Shown in pieces: positions 32,870-40,299 of a stretch of 64,000 nt of DNA. A program made the translations under genes and the position numbers. Under the pieces are notes generated by a model. The model was not told the origin of the DNA. It saw nothing but the letters and a program-made list of their open reading frames with translations, and did not search any database. Within the stretch, counting starts at the first letter, position 1. Every line of letters begins with the position of its first letter. Source of the DNA: CAZRHH01 sp964599885 (GTDB lineage Bacteria > Chloroflexota > Dehalococcoidia > DSTF01 > JACRBR01); assembly GCA_964599885.1 (NCBI GenBank), contig CAZRHH010000008.1:22772-86771 (forward strand), written 5' to 3'.

Positions 32870-34303
32870 TCAACGGAAGCGTGAGTAGACGCGCCGCACC
32901 GTCTGCAGAAACGGTTTCTTGAGCTGACTGTACGTGGCTTCCGCAGCGACCTGCGAGAAGCTCGTCGACAGCGTTGGGTACACCTGCACCATGTTGCCGA
33001 AGTCGGGTGTCAAGCGCGCTCCGCTCTCCATCGCCATCGTGAACTGTCCGAGCAGATCGCCCGCGTGCGGCGCGAGGATGTGCGCGCCCAGGATCTTGAA
33101 CTTTGCATCGGTGACGACGACGATCTCGCCGTCGGTCGCCTGCTCGGCGCGGGCTCGATCGTTGTGCGACAGCAGCCAGCGGTAGACCCGCACGTTCGAC
33201 TTCCCAAGCGCGGTTCCCGCTTCGTCCGACGTCATGCCGACGTGCGCTAGTTCGGGCTCGGTGAACGTCGCCCACGGAATGACGCTCGGCGCGTCCTTCG
33301 TGCCCGGGAAGAACATGTTGCGCAGCGCGACGACCGCTTCGGCGGCGGCGCTGTGCGTGAACAGGAAGCGCCCCGCAACGTCGCCGCACGCGTACACCGA
33401 TTCGACGCTCGTCCTCATCTTCGAATCTACGACGACGCCGCGTGGGCTCGTACGAACGCCCGCCTCCTCGAGCCCGAGGCCTTCGATGTTGGGCGTGCGC
33501 CCCGCCGCCACGAAGATCTCCTCCGCCGTCCAGGACGCCTGCTGCCCACGGACAGTGCCGGTGAGCGTCTTGCCGCCGGCACCGGCGCTGGCCGATTCGA
33601 GTTCGACATCAAGCTCGATGCGGATCCCCTCGGCGCGCAACAACTCGAGCAGTTTCGCAGCAAGCTCACGCTCGTCGCGTTCGAGGATGCCCGCGGCGCG
33701 CTGCAGAACCGTCACCTGCACGCCGAGCCGGTGGTGCGCCTGCGCCATTTCGACGGCGATCGGCCCGCCCCCGACGATCAGCAGCGAACTCGGAGCCCGT
33801 TCCTGCTCGAACAGCGTCTCGCTCGTCAGATAGCCGGCGTCCTCGAGACCAGCAATCGGCGGCACGGCCGCGCGCGAACCCGTCGCGAGCAGGATGAACT
33901 CGGATGTGACGCGCCGATCGCCTACCGCGATCGTGTGACCGTCGATCAGCTGCGCGTCGCCGTAGATCATTTCGACGCCGGCATCGACGTACTTCTTCGG
34001 GTTGTCGTCGGTCTCGGCGATCTCGTGCTGGATGCGGCGGAGCCGATCGAAGACCGGCGCGGTGTCGATTTCGGGCGCCGCGGACGGGAGCCCAAATTCG
34101 GCCGCGGTGCGCATGGTGTGCGCGGCCTTCGCGCTGGCGATGAGCGCCTTGCTGGGCACGCAGCCGGTCCAGAGACAATCGCCGCCGACCCGAGCACGCT
34201 CGATCATCGCGCACTTCACGCCCATCTTCGGTGCGGTTTCTCCGGCCGTCATGCCCGCGCTGCCGACGCCGATCACCACGAGGTCAAACTGGTACGCGCT
34301 CAC
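32870..34303 (-). CDS. Pyridine nucleotide-disulfide oxidoreductase, mercuric-reductase-like
   Basis: A 477-residue FAD protein. It has the FAD loop VIGVGSAGMTAGE, the redox pair C43/C48 in GGDCLWTGCVPSKAL, the NAD(P) loop LIVGGGPIAVEMAQ, and FAD motif VYACGDVAGR. The interface motif that is HPT.SE in lipoamide dehydrogenases reads YPTLSTS here (Y442), so the His-Glu pair is absent; MerA-type proteins also lack it. There is no N-terminal metal-binding domain and no C-terminal cysteine pair, so a mercury role is not supported. Its ATG overlaps the degV stop (ATGA), making it the last gene of the plsY operon. Confidence 0.85.
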   Translation of the reverse strand: MSAYQFDLVVIGVGSAGMTAGETAPKMGVKCAMIERARVGGDCLWTGCVPSKALIASAKAAHTMRTAAEFGLPSAAPEIDTAPVFDRLRRIQHEIAETDDNPKKYVDAGVEMIYGDAQLIDGHTIAVGDRRVTSEFILLATGSRAAVPPIAGLEDAGYLTSETLFEQERAPSSLLIVGGGPIAVEMAQAHHRLGVQVTVLQRAAGILERDERELAAKLLELLRAEGIRIELDVELESASAGAGGKTLTGTVRGQQASWTAEEIFVAAGRTPNIEGLGLEEAGVRTSPRGVVVDSKMRTSVESVYACGDVAGRFLFTHSAAAEAVVALRNMFFPGTKDAPSVIPWATFTEPELAHVGMTSDEAGTALGKSNVRVYRWLLSHNDRARAEQATDGEIVVVTDAKFKILGAHILAPHAGDLLGQFTMAMESGARLTPDFGNMVQVYPTLSTSFSQVAAEATYSQLKKPFLQTVRRVYSRFR

Positions 34304-35157
34304 GCCAGCGGCCTCGCGATGAACACCGCGCCGGCGTTGCCGGGACCGAGATGCGCGCCCATGCTCGGCCCGACGACGTACTCGATCACATCGTCGACAT
34401 GCACGAAGGTGCGGACGCGGTCGCGGAGCGCCTCGGCGATCTCGGGTGCGGCGCCGTTGCCGATGCCAATGCGGAGCGATTGAGCGTGCTGCTCCGCGAC
34501 CCTGGCGGCGGCCTCCACATGCGCGGCCATCATCTGTACCGCCTCGTGCAGCGTCGTTGCCGACCCGGCAACCTTGATGCCATCCGGCTGCAAGACGAGT
34601 ACGGGCACACCGGCCGGCGGCTCCTCGCCCTCATCGCGCAGCCGTCCCCCGCGCCGCACAAGATCGAGCGCCTTGACGACGAACGTGTTGCCTACGGCGC
34701 TGCCTGCTCGCCGCGCCAGCTCTGCCACCTCCCCCGCTCCCGCGCCGGCGTCGAGCGCATCGAGCGCCTCCAGCACGCACAATCCTTCCGCGAACGACGC
34801 CTGGCCGGTGTCCACGAGCGTCACTGGCACGGGCGACGACTTCGCTGCGAGTTCGGCGGAACCGAGCGTGCCGGAAATGCCGGCGCCGATATGGATCGAA
34901 AGGATCGCCGTCGCACCGGCGCTGGCCGCTTCGCGATAGCACTCGAGCAGGCGCCCGGGCGATGGCTGCGACGTCGCTATCTGCTGCACCGATGGCAGGC
35001 GCGCGTACAGTTCGTCGGCCGTGATGTCGACGCCGTCCGCGTACTCCGCGCCGTCCAGCACGATGCTGAGCGGCGCGACGAGTACATTGCGCCCGGCGAT
35101 CAGCGCTGGCGGCAGCATGGCAGCTGAATCGGTCACGATAGCGATGCGCTCGGTCAT
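34300..35157 (-). CDS. DegV family fatty-acid-binding protein
   Basis: ATG 35157 overlaps the stop of the upstream thioesterase gene and gives 285 residues. DegV motifs are IAIVTDSAAMLPP at the N-terminus, TSQPSPGRL, ILSIHIGAGISGTLGSAELA and VVKALDLVRRGGRLRD. DegV/FakB proteins bind a fatty acid so that a kinase (FakA) can phosphorylate it. PlsY, encoded upstream in the same operon, uses acyl-phosphate as donor, so a link to fatty-acid incorporation into phospholipid is a reasonable inference. No FakA is seen in the window. Confidence 0.92.
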   Translation of the reverse strand: MTERIAIVTDSAAMLPPALIAGRNVLVAPLSIVLDGAEYADGVDITADELYARLPSVQQIATSQPSPGRLLECYREAASAGATAILSIHIGAGISGTLGSAELAAKSSPVPVTLVDTGQASFAEGLCVLEALDALDAGAGAGEVAELARRAGSAVGNTFVVKALDLVRRGGRLRDEGEEPPAGVPVLVLQPDGIKVAGSATTLHEAVQMMAAHVEAAARVAEQHAQSLRIGIGNGAAPEIAEALRDRVRTFVHVDDVIEYVVGPSMGAHLGPGNAGAVFIARPLA

Positions 35158-35666
35158 TGCACCGGCTCCGTGTATGCCGGCGCCGTCGCTGCACCGGCGC
35201 CGATGGCCGCCGTCGCCTCTTCCATTGTCATCACGATATACGTGGCCTTTGCGGCGACGCAGAGTTTGCCGTCGGGATTGCGCAGCTCGGCTCGCGCAAC
35301 GAGCGCGCGATCCTCGAACGACTCCACCCATGCTTCGATGGGATGCGACTCGCCGATCATCACCGGCCGGATGAAGTCGACCTCCGCCTTTCGCGTGATG
35401 CCAAAGCGCTCCTTGAGCGAGATGATCGACCACGCCATCGCGTCGTCGAGGACGGCCATGCTTGCGCCGCCGTGTGTGTAGTTGGGCGCGCCGGAGTGGC
35501 CAGGCACAGGCGTGAACTCGCCCACGATGCGCATCTTTTCGTCGTCGAGGAAGAAGCGCAGTCCCAGCCCGGCGGCGTTATCCGGATCGCAGACGAAGCA
35601 GAGCGACGCGAAGCCGAACGTATTTGTGAGCGGCTTACGAGGCAACGGCGCACCCCATCGTGTCAT
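35154..35666 (-). CDS. Hotdog-fold thioesterase (PaaI-like)
   Basis: A 170-residue protein with the hotdog motif NYTHGGASMAVLDDAMAW followed by a long central helix region and strands (AEVDFIRPVMIGESHPIEAWV). Such enzymes hydrolyse acyl-CoA thioesters. The N-terminal ~30 residues contain FGFASLCFVCDPDN, an extension seen in some family members. It starts 32 nt inside the 3' end of plsY and ends in an ATGA overlap with degV, so the four genes plsY-thioesterase-degV-flavoprotein are one operon concerned at least partly with acyl groups. Confidence 0.88.
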   Translation of the reverse strand: MTRWGAPLPRKPLTNTFGFASLCFVCDPDNAAGLGLRFFLDDEKMRIVGEFTPVPGHSGAPNYTHGGASMAVLDDAMAWSIISLKERFGITRKAEVDFIRPVMIGESHPIEAWVESFEDRALVARAELRNPDGKLCVAAKATYIVMTMEEATAAIGAGAATAPAYTEPVQ

Positions 35667-36333
35667 CGGCGTCGGCGACGAGGTGCTCCGGCGCCAACGC
35701 CGCGCTCGACATCGCCGGCGCGCTGAGAAACTTGTACGCGATCAGCGCCGAGGTCGACGCGGCGTACGCGGGCAACCAGCGCGTCGCGCGCGGGCCCCAC
35801 AGATTGCCCTTGCGCCGCGCACACCAGTACGCCGCCGCGCCTGTGAAGCACGCCGAAGACAGGTACGTGGCGATGCCGGCCTGCCCCTTCGACAGCATTA
35901 CCGTGGCGCCGGCGAGGCCCAGATCGAACGGCATATACGCCGGGAAACAGATGATCGATGTCCCCGCGCTCGTGGCGACGCCCTTCCCACCCCGGAAGCC
36001 CTTCCACGGCGGAAAACAGTGTCCCGCGACGGCGCCGATGCCCGCCACGTACGCGCCGTCATCGTCCGCGATACGGCGTCCGGCGATGCTCGCCAGGCAT
36101 CCCTTAAGCACGTCGCCGGCGAGTACGAGCAACCCCCATTTCGTGCCGAGGATCTTGGCGGCATTCAGCGCGCCCGGATTTCCGGTACCGGCCACGCGCA
36201 GATCAACCGGCGGGCCGTGGTTGTTTCGGCGCGCGACGAATCGCGAGACCATATCGCCCGTGGGAAAGCTGCCGATCAGGTACGAGGTTACACCAGCAGT
36301 TAACAAATGTCGTACACGTTTTTGTTCAGACAA
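35635..36333 (-). CDS. plsY: Acyl-phosphate:glycerol-3-phosphate acyltransferase
   Basis: A 232-residue integral membrane enzyme that makes lysophosphatidic acid from acyl-phosphate. The three PlsY motifs are present: YLIGSFPTGDMVSR, the glycine/asparagine loop VAGTGNPGALNAAKILG, and GHCFPPWKGFRGGKGVAT. Several hydrophobic helices separate them. I keep the TTG start at 36333 because it leaves a complete first motif; no strong ribosome binding site confirms it. It is the first gene of the acyl-group operon. Confidence 0.93.
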   Translation of the reverse strand: MSEQKRVRHLLTAGVTSYLIGSFPTGDMVSRFVARRNNHGPPVDLRVAGTGNPGALNAAKILGTKWGLLVLAGDVLKGCLASIAGRRIADDDGAYVAGIGAVAGHCFPPWKGFRGGKGVATSAGTSIICFPAYMPFDLGLAGATVMLSKGQAGIATYLSSACFTGAAAYWCARRKGNLWGPRATRWLPAYAASTSALIAYKFLSAPAMSSAALAPEHLVADADDTMGCAVAS

Positions 36334-36642
36334 CGAGCCGTCTCCCGATTCTTCTGCTCGAAGGGTGAACAGGGGTCAGAAGCTATTCGCACCTTCGGGG
36401 AGTAACGATCAAGTTCCGTTGACGCTGATTGGACGGCGCCCGCCAACAGTATCCACTGCCGCGCGCATCCGCTAGTCAGGGCGGCGTTGTTCGCACGCTG
36501 TCCATCCGATAGGCCGGGCGGCCGGCTGATTGCATCGATACGCTCGTCACTCCTCACACCATCCAGCGACTGTCCGGTAGCAAGGTGCGCTCGCGCGTCA
36601 CCACACGACATTGCGCCCGGCCAGCAAGCAAGGAGCATCTCT
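36334..36642. other. 309-nt region between divergent plsY and a secreted-protein gene
   Basis: A TTGACG hexamer (36419-36424) could be a -35 but has no -10 at good spacing. The AAGGAG at 36630-36635 belongs to the downstream TTG-started gene. Codons upstream of that TTG are open but carry no signal peptide or other coding sign. Nothing else is recognised. Confidence 0.5.
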
Positions 36643-38061
36643 TTGAAGATAGGCGTACTGATCGCTGTTGTCGCGCTTTCGATCGTTGGGGTCGGCATCG
36701 CGGCGGCGGCTCAAAGCACGTTCAACCTGAACCCGGGCGACTCCGTCAACGTCGTCTGCACAGGCACCAACCTCACGACCGAACGGATCAACAAGAAGAA
36801 CATCAAACTCTCCTGCCTCGGATCGACCGCGACGGCTACGCGGACGGCGGCGACAACGGCCAGCCCAGTCCGCACAGGCACCTCCGCGCCGTCAACGTCC
36901 ACGCGTACGCCGGCCGTGTCGACCACGACGCCCACACGGACGGCGACACGGACGGCGACGCGGACGGCAACACGAACCGCGACGAGGACAACGACGCCGG
37001 TCGCGACGGCAACGCGCGTCCCTTCGACGGCGACGCCGGGGACAGGCGGCGGCGCGGCGAACTGCGTGTCCAACTGCGGCACGCCACGCTATTTCTGCGA
37101 CACGTGGAGCGGCGGCTTCTGCGACGACTACCGCCGCAAGACTTCGGGCGCGACCAAGGTGCCGTTCCCGGCGCCCGGCGACGCGTACAGCTTCGACGCG
37201 CTCGGATCGAACCAAACCGGCTACAACACGAGTGGCTGGACGGCGAGCGGCCTCCGCAACTTCTCGGCAAACGAGCACTTTATGACGGTCATCGATGACG
37301 AAACGTTCGGCATGGGCACGCTGCGCCTCCAGCAGCCGTTCGATTTCGCCGCGCGCGAAGGCCGCGTACACTTCGATGTCGATCTGAAAACCAGTGCCCG
37401 GCGCTACGTGCGCTTCATGCTCTCGCCGCAGCTCACGAAGACCGTGACCGATGACCGCTTGCCGGAAGCACGGCGGGCGGCGAACGCGCTGGACCTCTGG
37501 TTCATCAACGGTACGTTCGTCGGGCACGTCGTGAAGAACGGCGTGGTTGTCGACTCGTTCAGCATCGACTGGCCGCGGTACTACGGCGCCGACAACGTCC
37601 GCGACTCCGTCGACGTCTACGTGACGCGGACGCACGTCCGGATCGTCGTCAACGGCCAGACGTTCGTCAACAGGACAGTCGCCGACATCGGCTTCGACCG
37701 CTCTTACGTGTACCTCGTCCAGGCGTCGTATAACCCGTGCAAGGACGGCGAGTGCAGCGAAAACCTGCAGCAGTTCCACTGGGACAACGTCGCCTTTGAC
37801 GGCCCGACGCTCCCGAACAACTCGCTGACGGCGAGCGGTCGCCGCGACGCCGTCTTCAACGCCTTCTCCGCGCTCTCATGCACGGTGCGCGGGGTCCCCG
37901 CTTCGCCGACCAGCAAGGTTACGTGGGGGCGCTGGGTGACCTGGGTGGCGAATCTTCCCGACGATGGCACGCCGCTGAGCATCGGGGACGTGCGCTGCAC
38001 GTACGACTTCGTGCAGAACGGATCGGATACTCCGCGCGGGTTCGAGATCGTGAAGCGCTAA
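36643..38061 (+). CDS. Secreted protein with Thr/Arg repeat linker and lectin-like domain
   Basis: TTG 36643 is chosen: AAGGAG lies 7 nt upstream and the product begins with a clean signal peptide (KIGVLIAVVALSIVGVGIAAAAQS). The product has 472 residues. Residues ~60-135 are a low-complexity Thr/Ala/Arg/Ser tract with TRTA repeats, matching a 12-base DNA repeat. The rest, from ~140, resembles a concanavalin-like beta-sandwich (GRVHFDVDLKT, ALDLWFINGTFVGHVVKNG, HVRIVVNGQTFVN), with cysteines near its N-terminus (NCVSNCG, YFCDTWSGGFCDDY). Probably surface-exposed and sugar-binding, but there is no catalytic motif. A strong palindrome follows. Confidence 0.7.
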   Translation: MKIGVLIAVVALSIVGVGIAAAAQSTFNLNPGDSVNVVCTGTNLTTERINKKNIKLSCLGSTATATRTAATTASPVRTGTSAPSTSTRTPAVSTTTPTRTATRTATRTATRTATRTTTPVATATRVPSTATPGTGGGAANCVSNCGTPRYFCDTWSGGFCDDYRRKTSGATKVPFPAPGDAYSFDALGSNQTGYNTSGWTASGLRNFSANEHFMTVIDDETFGMGTLRLQQPFDFAAREGRVHFDVDLKTSARRYVRFMLSPQLTKTVTDDRLPEARRAANALDLWFINGTFVGHVVKNGVVVDSFSIDWPRYYGADNVRDSVDVYVTRTHVRIVVNGQTFVNRTVADIGFDRSYVYLVQASYNPCKDGECSENLQQFHWDNVAFDGPTLPNNSLTASGRRDAVFNAFSALSCTVRGVPASPTSKVTWGRWVTWVANLPDDGTPLSIGDVRCTYDFVQNGSDTPRGFEIVKR

Positions 38062-38071
38062 TCGTGACGAT

Positions 38072-38097
38072 GGCGGGAGGGGAGCTCCCCTCCCGCC
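38072..38097. terminator. Perfect 26-nt palindrome after the lectin-like gene
   Basis: GGCGGGAGGGGAG and its exact complement, 11 nt after the TAA stop. No T-tract follows, so it may act as a Rho-independent-like pause or a REP-type hairpin. Confidence 0.6.
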
Positions 38098-38115
38098 AAC
38101 CTGCGCCCCGGGCAG

Positions 38116-38146
38116 TTGCCATGTGCGCTTGCGGCGGGAGTACAAT
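38116..38146 (+). promoter_or_regulatory. Candidate promoter of the DinB-like gene
   Basis: TTGCCA (38116-38121), a 19-bp spacer, TACAAT (38141-38146). The start would fall near 38153, leaving about 17 nt of leader that is almost all ribosome binding site (AAGGAGG) before ATG 38170. Confidence 0.5.
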
Positions 38147-38169
38147 CGCCTCAATGAAGGAGGTACTCC

Positions 38170-38670
38170 ATGGACCGGCTCAACGACGTTCGCGACATCC
38201 TTACCTCGCACCATGAAGACATGCGTTCGCTGATCGGCGGCCTCGACGACGCAGATCTCGATCGAAGGACCGAGAACGGCTGGAGCATACGGATGATGGC
38301 TGGGCACATCGCGGAGTCACCGAAGGGCGACATCTACGTGCTCAAACGGCTGACGGCAGGGAAGAACGCAACGTTGCCCAAGCCACTGGCCTTCATACTC
38401 GACCTCGTGAACTGGAAGGACGTGCGCAAGTTTCGCAGAGCGACCAAACCGGATCTGCTCTCGGTACTCGAGACGGAGCACAATGCCATCTTCGCCTACG
38501 TGACGGCGCTCTCCGAGGAACAACTCGATCGGCGGGGCATCGTATTCGGCAGGGGCGAGCTTTCGGCGCTGGAGTATCTGCAGCAGACGCCCGCCCACGG
38601 TCGCGAACACGGTGCGAGCATCCGGAACGCCGTCGCTGCCCCTTCGGAGGGAGCGGGCAGCCCTGTATAA
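38170..38670 (+). CDS. DinB-like (four-helix metal-binding) protein
   Basis: A 166-residue protein starting at ATG 38170 after AAGGAGG. The pattern fits the DinB/YfiT superfamily of four-helix bundles: GWSIRMMAGHIAES supplies one histidine and HGREHGASIRNA, near the C-terminus, the others. Members bind a divalent metal and include thiol-transfer enzymes and many of unknown function. Its TAA stop lies inside the TATAAT hexamer that appears to drive the next gene. Confidence 0.8.
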   Translation: MDRLNDVRDILTSHHEDMRSLIGGLDDADLDRRTENGWSIRMMAGHIAESPKGDIYVLKRLTAGKNATLPKPLAFILDLVNWKDVRKFRRATKPDLLSVLETEHNAIFAYVTALSEEQLDRRGIVFGRGELSALEYLQQTPAHGREHGASIRNAVAAPSEGAGSPV

Positions 38671-38671
38671 T
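38643..38671 (+). promoter_or_regulatory. Promoter for leaderless sunset-lipoprotein transcript
   Basis: TTCGGA (38643-38648), a 17-bp spacer, consensus TATAAT (38666-38671), then seven bases to ATG 38679. No ribosome binding site. The stop codon of the upstream gene (38668-38670) is embedded in the -10. Confidence 0.65.
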
Positions 38672-38678
38672 CCGTCCA

Positions 38679-39035
38679 ATGCACGACACGGAACCTCAAC
38701 GTCGCACAGCGCCGCGATCGTGGCTGCTGGCCTTCGCACCGGTGCTGGCGCTCGTGCTGATCGCTGGCGCGGCCGCCGGTTGCGAGCGCAATAGCCAGCT
38801 CGTCGCCGACGAGCAAATTCGCGAGAGCCAGAACCCCTGCCCCAAGGGCTGCGAAATGCCCGTGCCGGGCTGCACGATCAAGGGCGTCGTGTCGCCCGAG
38901 GGCGACAAGCGCTTCGTGCTGCCCGGCAACCAGTTCTATCGAACGCTGACCGTCGATGCCGGACGTGGCGAACGGTGGTTCTGCAGCGAGGTTGAGGCGA
39001 TCAGCAACGGCTTCTCACGCGCGCGCGCGAGCTAG
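38679..39035 (+). CDS. Small lipoprotein with sunset-type domain
   Basis: A 118-residue protein. The signal peptide (SWLLAFAPVLALVLIAGAAAGC) ends in a lipobox cysteine at about residue 35. The last ~55 residues match what I recall of the 'sunset' domain pattern: GCTIKGVVSPEGDKRFVLPG, then FYRTLTVDAGRGERWFCSEVEA. Such domains are small extracellular modules, often attached to nucleases or found alone in Gram-positive and Chloroflexota proteins; no activity is assigned. The TAG stop overlaps the CTA of the convergent CoA enzyme gene by two bases. Confidence 0.75.
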   Translation: MHDTEPQRRTAPRSWLLAFAPVLALVLIAGAAAGCERNSQLVADEQIRESQNPCPKGCEMPVPGCTIKGVVSPEGDKRFVLPGNQFYRTLTVDAGRGERWFCSEVEAISNGFSRARAS

Positions 39036-40216
39036 GCGACAACCCCGCGTTCCCTGAGACCCTCGATCGCCTGCGCGTCGTAGCCAATGGACGCCAGCAC
39101 GTCGTCGGTGTGCTGCCCGGCGACGGGCGCCGTCGACCGCACCGAACCCGGCGTATCCGACAGCTTCGTTCCGATGCCCACCTGCTTCACCTTACCGAGA
39201 AGCGGGTGGTCGACTTCGATGACCATCTGGCGCGCCAGGTTGTGCGGGTCCTTCAGCGCTTCCGCGAGCGAGTACACCGGCGCCGCGCAGATGTCGGTCT
39301 GCTTCAGTATCTCGAACCACTCGTCGCGCGGCTTCGTCAGGAACTGTTTCTTGAAGTGCAGCGCGATCTCGTCACGCGCCGACGGGTCGTACTGCTTCGG
39401 GATGAAGTCCTCGCGCCCCATCACCTTGCACAGGTTCACGAAGAAGTGCGGCTCGAGGCTGCCGATGCTCACCCAGCCGCCATCGCTGCACTGATACACG
39501 TTGTAGTGCGGCACCGAGCCGTTGAGCAGCGTGCCGCCGCGCGAAGGCGAGTTGCCGCCCATCAGCACGCTGCCGGTGAGGCTCGCAAGCAAGTACAGCA
39601 CACCGTCCGACATGGCGATATCGACGTACTGGCCGCGGCCGGTGCGCTCGCGCGCCATCAGCGCGGCCAAAATGCCGAACGCCGCGTGCATGCCGCCCCC
39701 GGCGAAGTCGGCGATGATATTCATCGGGATCGCCGGTGGCGTGTCGGGCCAGCCCACCATCCCCAGCGCGCCGCCGACCGAGATGTAGTTGATGTCATGG
39801 CCGACGATCTGGCTGTACGGACCGGTCTGGCCGTAGCCGGAGAGCGAGCAGTACACGAGGCGTGGATTCGCCTCCTTCAGCGTGTCGTAGTCGACGCCGA
39901 GCCGCTTCACCACGCCCGGACGGAAGCCTTCGAGCACAACATCGGCCGTTTCGGCGAGTTTGTAGAACACCTCCCGCGCGTCCTGCTCTCGCAGATTCAG
40001 CACGATGCTGCGCTTGTTGCGGCTCATCGTGTTGTACGCGGCAAGCTTCGACGCGTCGTCGTTCGAGCGTCCGGGGATCGCCGCCGCGAGCTTGCCATCG
40101 GCCGGCGCCTCAATCAGCAACACGTCCGCGCCCATGTCGCCGAGCATCATCGAACAGAACGGACCCGGCGCCAGGCGTGACAGATCGAGAATCTTGATTC
40201 CTTCGAGCGGCAGCAT
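39032..40216 (-). CDS. CoA-transferase family III protein, probable alpha-methylacyl-CoA racemase
   Basis: A 394-residue CaiB/BaiF-fold protein starting at ATG 40216, with GAAAGGAC upstream. It begins LEGIKILDLSRLAPGPFCSMMLGDMGADVL as the family does (shown here in overview only). The segments GHDINY (H140), NIIADFAGGG (D170) and GSLEPHFF (E255) match H126, D156 and E241 reported for the Mycobacterium tuberculosis racemase, all with the same offset of 14. This favours racemase over CoA transfer, which uses an aspartate in the same place. Racemisation of 2-methyl branched acyl-CoA precedes beta-oxidation. Confidence 0.85.
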   Translation of the reverse strand: MLPLEGIKILDLSRLAPGPFCSMMLGDMGADVLLIEAPADGKLAAAIPGRSNDDASKLAAYNTMSRNKRSIVLNLREQDAREVFYKLAETADVVLEGFRPGVVKRLGVDYDTLKEANPRLVYCSLSGYGQTGPYSQIVGHDINYISVGGALGMVGWPDTPPAIPMNIIADFAGGGMHAAFGILAALMARERTGRGQYVDIAMSDGVLYLLASLTGSVLMGGNSPSRGGTLLNGSVPHYNVYQCSDGGWVSIGSLEPHFFVNLCKVMGREDFIPKQYDPSARDEIALHFKKQFLTKPRDEWFEILKQTDICAAPVYSLAEALKDPHNLARQMVIEVDHPLLGKVKQVGIGTKLSDTPGSVRSTAPVAGQHTDDVLASIGYDAQAIEGLRERGVVA

Positions 40217-40299
40217 GGTCGTCCTTTCGTTATGTCACACACGGCTGCGCCGAGCGCGCAGGAAAGCCTGTCGCCTATCCGGCCGTGCGTCAAGCGCGA

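Noticed and set aside
31786..32922. 378-codon frame overlapping the truncated MFS gene
   Set aside because: It is an Arg/Gly-rich frame shift shadow; the MFS frame gives hydrophobic helices and the loop motif.
36880..37060. Short repeated DNA units considered as a CRISPR array
   Set aside because: Units of about 12 bases without unique spacers, in frame within a secreted-protein gene; they encode Thr/Arg repeats.
40217..40299. Possible riboswitch before the CoA enzyme or around mgtE
   Set aside because: The 83-nt and 88-nt gaps around mgtE are too short for an M-box and show no matching structure by eye.
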